Shown piece by piece: positions 5,579 through 7,405 of a DNA stretch of 7,405 bases. Within the stretch, counting starts at the first letter, position 1. Each line of letters starts with the position of its first letter. The notes under the pieces are model-generated. The model saw nothing but the letters and a program-made list of their open reading frames with translations. It ran no database searches and was not told the DNA's origin. This stretch comes from Limnoglobus sp. (GTDB lineage: Bacteria > Planctomycetota > Planctomycetia > Gemmatales > Gemmataceae): assembly GCA_025353985.1 (NCBI GenBank), contig JANXNT010001236.1, positions 1-7,405 of the forward strand. The letters run 5' to 3'. The position numbers were made by a program, and so were the translations under genes.

Positions 5579-6388
5579 TCACTTCTTTCTCGCTTCCGCA
5601 CGGAACATCCAGTACAGCACGGTTTTAATCTCGAACGGTTTCAGGTCGGGCTTCAACGATAGTAAACGCGCGGCGATACCGGCGAGGTGCGGCGTGGCCC
5701 AACTGGTTGCGGGTTCGCGAGCGAACGGGCCGAGGTAGCCGCGGCCGTGCGCTTGAAATTCGATGTGGTCGCGGAGTTGATACGCGAAGTGGAGCGGGTC
5801 CTCGAAGATCGCTTTGTCGACGGAAATTAACGGTGGCGAAAAGGCCGCCGGGTAACTGCGGGTGACGGGATGTTCGTTGTGCGCCGCCGCGAAAACGAGC
5901 ACATCGCGGAAGTACGCCTCTTCGATTGCCTTCAACAATTGTTGGCGTTTCGGAAACTGTTGCAGTTTGTGTTCGGGCACCCCGAGCGACAGGTTTACGA
6001 CTTTCACTTTCCACACATCAATCGCGTGTCGCAGTGCGGCGATCACCGTTTCGACTTCGCAGTTGCCCTGCGGCCCGAAGACGTCGGCGGTGTACAAATT
6101 CACCTGCGGCGCAAGCGTGAGAATGATGTCTGCCACCGTCGTGCCGTGCGGGGACGACTGATGGCCATCGTATGGCAGTGGCGTCGGGTTTGCGCCGTGA
6201 AAGACGGCCCCTTCGATGCGACGGATCGGCGTGCCGAGCTTGGCGAATTTGTCTTCGAGCAACGATCGCTCGATACCCGAATCGATGACGGCAACCGTCA
6301 CGCCTTCGCCGGTGGCACGCGGATCGTGTAGCAACCGGTCGGGCGTTAACAGGCCGAAAATTTCGTCGAAGACGGTCGGGTTCGTCAC
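5579..6388 (-). CDS. Cytoplasmic subtilisin-family (S8) serine protease
   Basis: This 269-residue protein carries the full subtilase catalytic set in order: Asp36 in VAVIDSGI, His81 in SSPHGTTVADII, the oxyanion Asn171 in VFAAAHNEHP, and Ser229 in ATSWATPHLAGIAA. VVNLSLG (130-136) is the usual substrate-binding strand. It should therefore cleave peptide bonds. There is no signal peptide, propeptide or membrane segment, and the catalytic domain begins within 30 residues of the N-terminus, so it is a compact intracellular form. The serine motif reads ATSWATPH rather than GTSMATPH, and the oxyanion motif AAAHN rather than AAGN; both keep the key residue. It starts with GTG only three bases after the stop codon of the receiver-GAF gene, which points to one mRNA with coupled translation. 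A role in regulated proteolysis downstream of that regulator, or in processing a specific cytoplasmic protein, is an inference; the substrate is unknown. Confidence 0.9.
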   Translation of the reverse strand: MTNPTVFDEIFGLLTPDRLLHDPRATGEGVTVAVIDSGIERSLLEDKFAKLGTPIRRIEGAVFHGANPTPLPYDGHQSSPHGTTVADIILTLAPQVNLYTADVFGPQGNCEVETVIAALRHAIDVWKVKVVNLSLGVPEHKLQQFPKRQQLLKAIEEAYFRDVLVFAAAHNEHPVTRSYPAAFSPPLISVDKAIFEDPLHFAYQLRDHIEFQAHGRGYLGPFAREPATSWATPHLAGIAARLLSLKPDLKPFEIKTVLYWMFRAEARKK

Positions 6389-6391
6389 GGG

Positions 6392-7405
6392 TTAGTCGGC
6401 CCCCGTCATGCCGTCGAGCAGTTCGCGCAGGCTTTGTACCATGCGAACGCAGTGGTGAACGGCCTCGGGGCCATGCCGCACGGCCAGCACGCGAACCGCC
6501 TCGACGAGTTTCAATCCCGTGTCCGAATCGATGACCGCGTTCGAGTTCGCATCCATGCCGCGCTTGAGCGATTCGAGAACCGATTCGGACGGCGCGCTGC
6601 GATCCGCCGTCGGATCGACGAGCAACGACGACACTTCGTGGCTCGCCTTCATTGCGGCCTCGACGGCGTCGAACAACATGCGGTGCGTTTGCCGTTCGGC
6701 GAGGGCGTGCCGCAAAAGTTCCGCGCCGAGTTCGGCCGCGATGGCGGTCTTGCGGCGATCGACATCGGTGAATTCGGGCTTGTCGAAAAGCTCTAAAATG
6801 ACGTGAACCCCCGGCCCGACGCGCAGCGGGGCGGCGAGAATCGAGCGGCGGTTCTTCTCGAACGGCATCAGTTCGATCGAGCTGGAACTGCTCGCGACGA
6901 TGTCGTTCATGATGCACGGTTCTTGGAAACTGACGACGCTAGCCGCGAGCGATTTGTGGAACGGCACTTCGGGAACGGGGATCGATTTGCCTGCGGGGTC
7001 GTAGGCGGTGGTCGTCTGCGTGCCATCGCTGGCGGCGTGCCGAACGAGCAACACGCCATCCGGGGCTTCGGTTTCCCGCAACAGAAATCGGAACAGCGTG
7101 CGGACGGCTTCGGGCAATGGCACGGGGTCGTTGAGTGCCGCAGACCCGCGCACGAGCGGCAAGATCGTACCGATCGATTCGCGGAACGCCGACAGGCTCT
7201 TATCGAGTTCGCGTTGCCGTTTCGCCGGGATGATTTTTTGCAGTTGCTTGCGTACGGCCGCGAGGAATGTCTCGCGGTTCAAGTCTTGGTTTTTATCCAG
7301 GTAATCACGAACGCCCATACGAAGCGCGTCGAGTGGCGTCGCCTGTTGTGCGAAGCCCGTAACGAGGATTGCGACGAGGTCCGGGTGGAATTCGACGAGG
7401 TCTTC
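6392..7405 (-). CDS. Response regulator: receiver domain end plus GAF-like domain, N-terminus outside the window
   Basis: The frame is open to the right edge, so 337 C-terminal residues are seen and the phosphoacceptor aspartate is not. The first 38 residues are the end of a CheY-like receiver: AILVTGFAQQ with the conserved Thr at 16, the DALRMGVRDYLDK segment and the conserved Lys at 38. The 22-residue spacing equals that of CheY Thr87 and Lys109. An ATG at 7318 would start the gene inside the receiver and is not the real start. A helical linker (about 45-90) follows, then a GAF-like domain (about 95-237) with FLLRETEAPDGVLLVRH, a QEPCIMNDI strand, ILAAPLRVGPGVHVILELF and FTDVDRR. The final 100 residues are mostly helical, without a helix-turn-helix or GGDEF/HD-GYP/kinase motif, so the output is not obvious. 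It directly precedes a subtilase gene, a possible functional partner. Confidence 0.85.
   Translation of the reverse strand, partial: EDLVEFHPDLVAILVTGFAQQATPLDALRMGVRDYLDKNQDLNRETFLAAVRKQLQKIIPAKRQRELDKSLSAFRESIGTILPLVRGSAALNDPVPLPEAVRTLFRFLLRETEAPDGVLLVRHAASDGTQTTTAYDPAGKSIPVPEVPFHKSLAASVVSFQEPCIMNDIVASSSSSIELMPFEKNRRSILAAPLRVGPGVHVILELFDKPEFTDVDRRKTAIAAELGAELLRHALAERQTHRMLFDAVEAAMKASHEVSSLLVDPTADRSAPSESVLESLKRGMDANSNAVIDSDTGLKLVEAVRVLAVRHGPEAVHHCVRMVQSLRELLDGMTGAD

Noticed and set aside
6018..6917. 299-codon minus-strand frame overlapping both the subtilase and the receiver-GAF gene.
   Set aside because: It is extremely Arg-rich, lacks any motif and is out of frame with two well-supported genes; it is a GC-driven shadow.

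Overview
The window looks like a chromosomal segment from a planctomycete, most likely of the Gemmata/Gemmataceae type. The evidence is the gene set itself: a short Hsp70-like protein without a helical lid, an ECF sigma factor followed directly by a membrane-anchored Ser/Thr kinase with a large extracytoplasmic domain, a Tat-exported DUF1501 protein, and a response regulator of receiver-GAF type next to a leaderless subtilase. Codon use is GC-leaning in all genes. There is no tRNA, rRNA, CRISPR array, insertion sequence or prophage signature. The taxonomic call is an inference from family content.

Layout, left to right. Positions 2-331 (+) hold the C-terminal end of an Hsp70-like chaperone gene. 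Positions 535-1116 (+) encode an ECF-type sigma factor, and 1192-3042 (+) encode a Ser/Thr kinase; they are 75 bp apart and probably form one sigma-kinase signalling operon. It is closed by a good intrinsic terminator at 3109-3141. A noncoding, more AT-rich stretch of about 470 bp follows (3142-3610), holding a 21-bp tandem repeat and two adjacent small inverted repeats. Positions 3611-4927 (-) encode a Tat-exported DUF1501 protein. It is divergent from 5123-5554 (+), a small secreted protein of unknown function; the 195 bp between them hold an AT-rich promoter-like box. On the minus strand, 6392-7405 (partial, running off the right edge) encodes the end of a response regulator receiver plus a GAF-like domain, and three bases later a cytoplasmic subtilisin-family protease starts (5579-6388). 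This pair is almost certainly cotranscribed and translationally coupled.

Functional picture. The sigma factor and the kinase probably form a one-membrane signalling unit: the kinase's outer lectin-like domain would sense something, and its cytoplasmic kinase domain could control the sigma factor by phosphorylation. The receiver-GAF protein and leaderless subtilase suggest a second signalling module with regulated proteolysis as a possible output. The DUF1501 gene stands alone here, without the cytochrome/DUF1549/DUF1553 partner that often accompanies it.

The least explained signal is a 13-base motif (TTGCGCGCCTTTT). It occurs exactly in the noncoding DNA on both sides of the DUF1501 gene, in opposite orientations, with one shorter exact core copy and one copy carrying a single-base insertion. 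I saw no clear evidence for a wholly new multi-gene system; the leads are graded in the findings.
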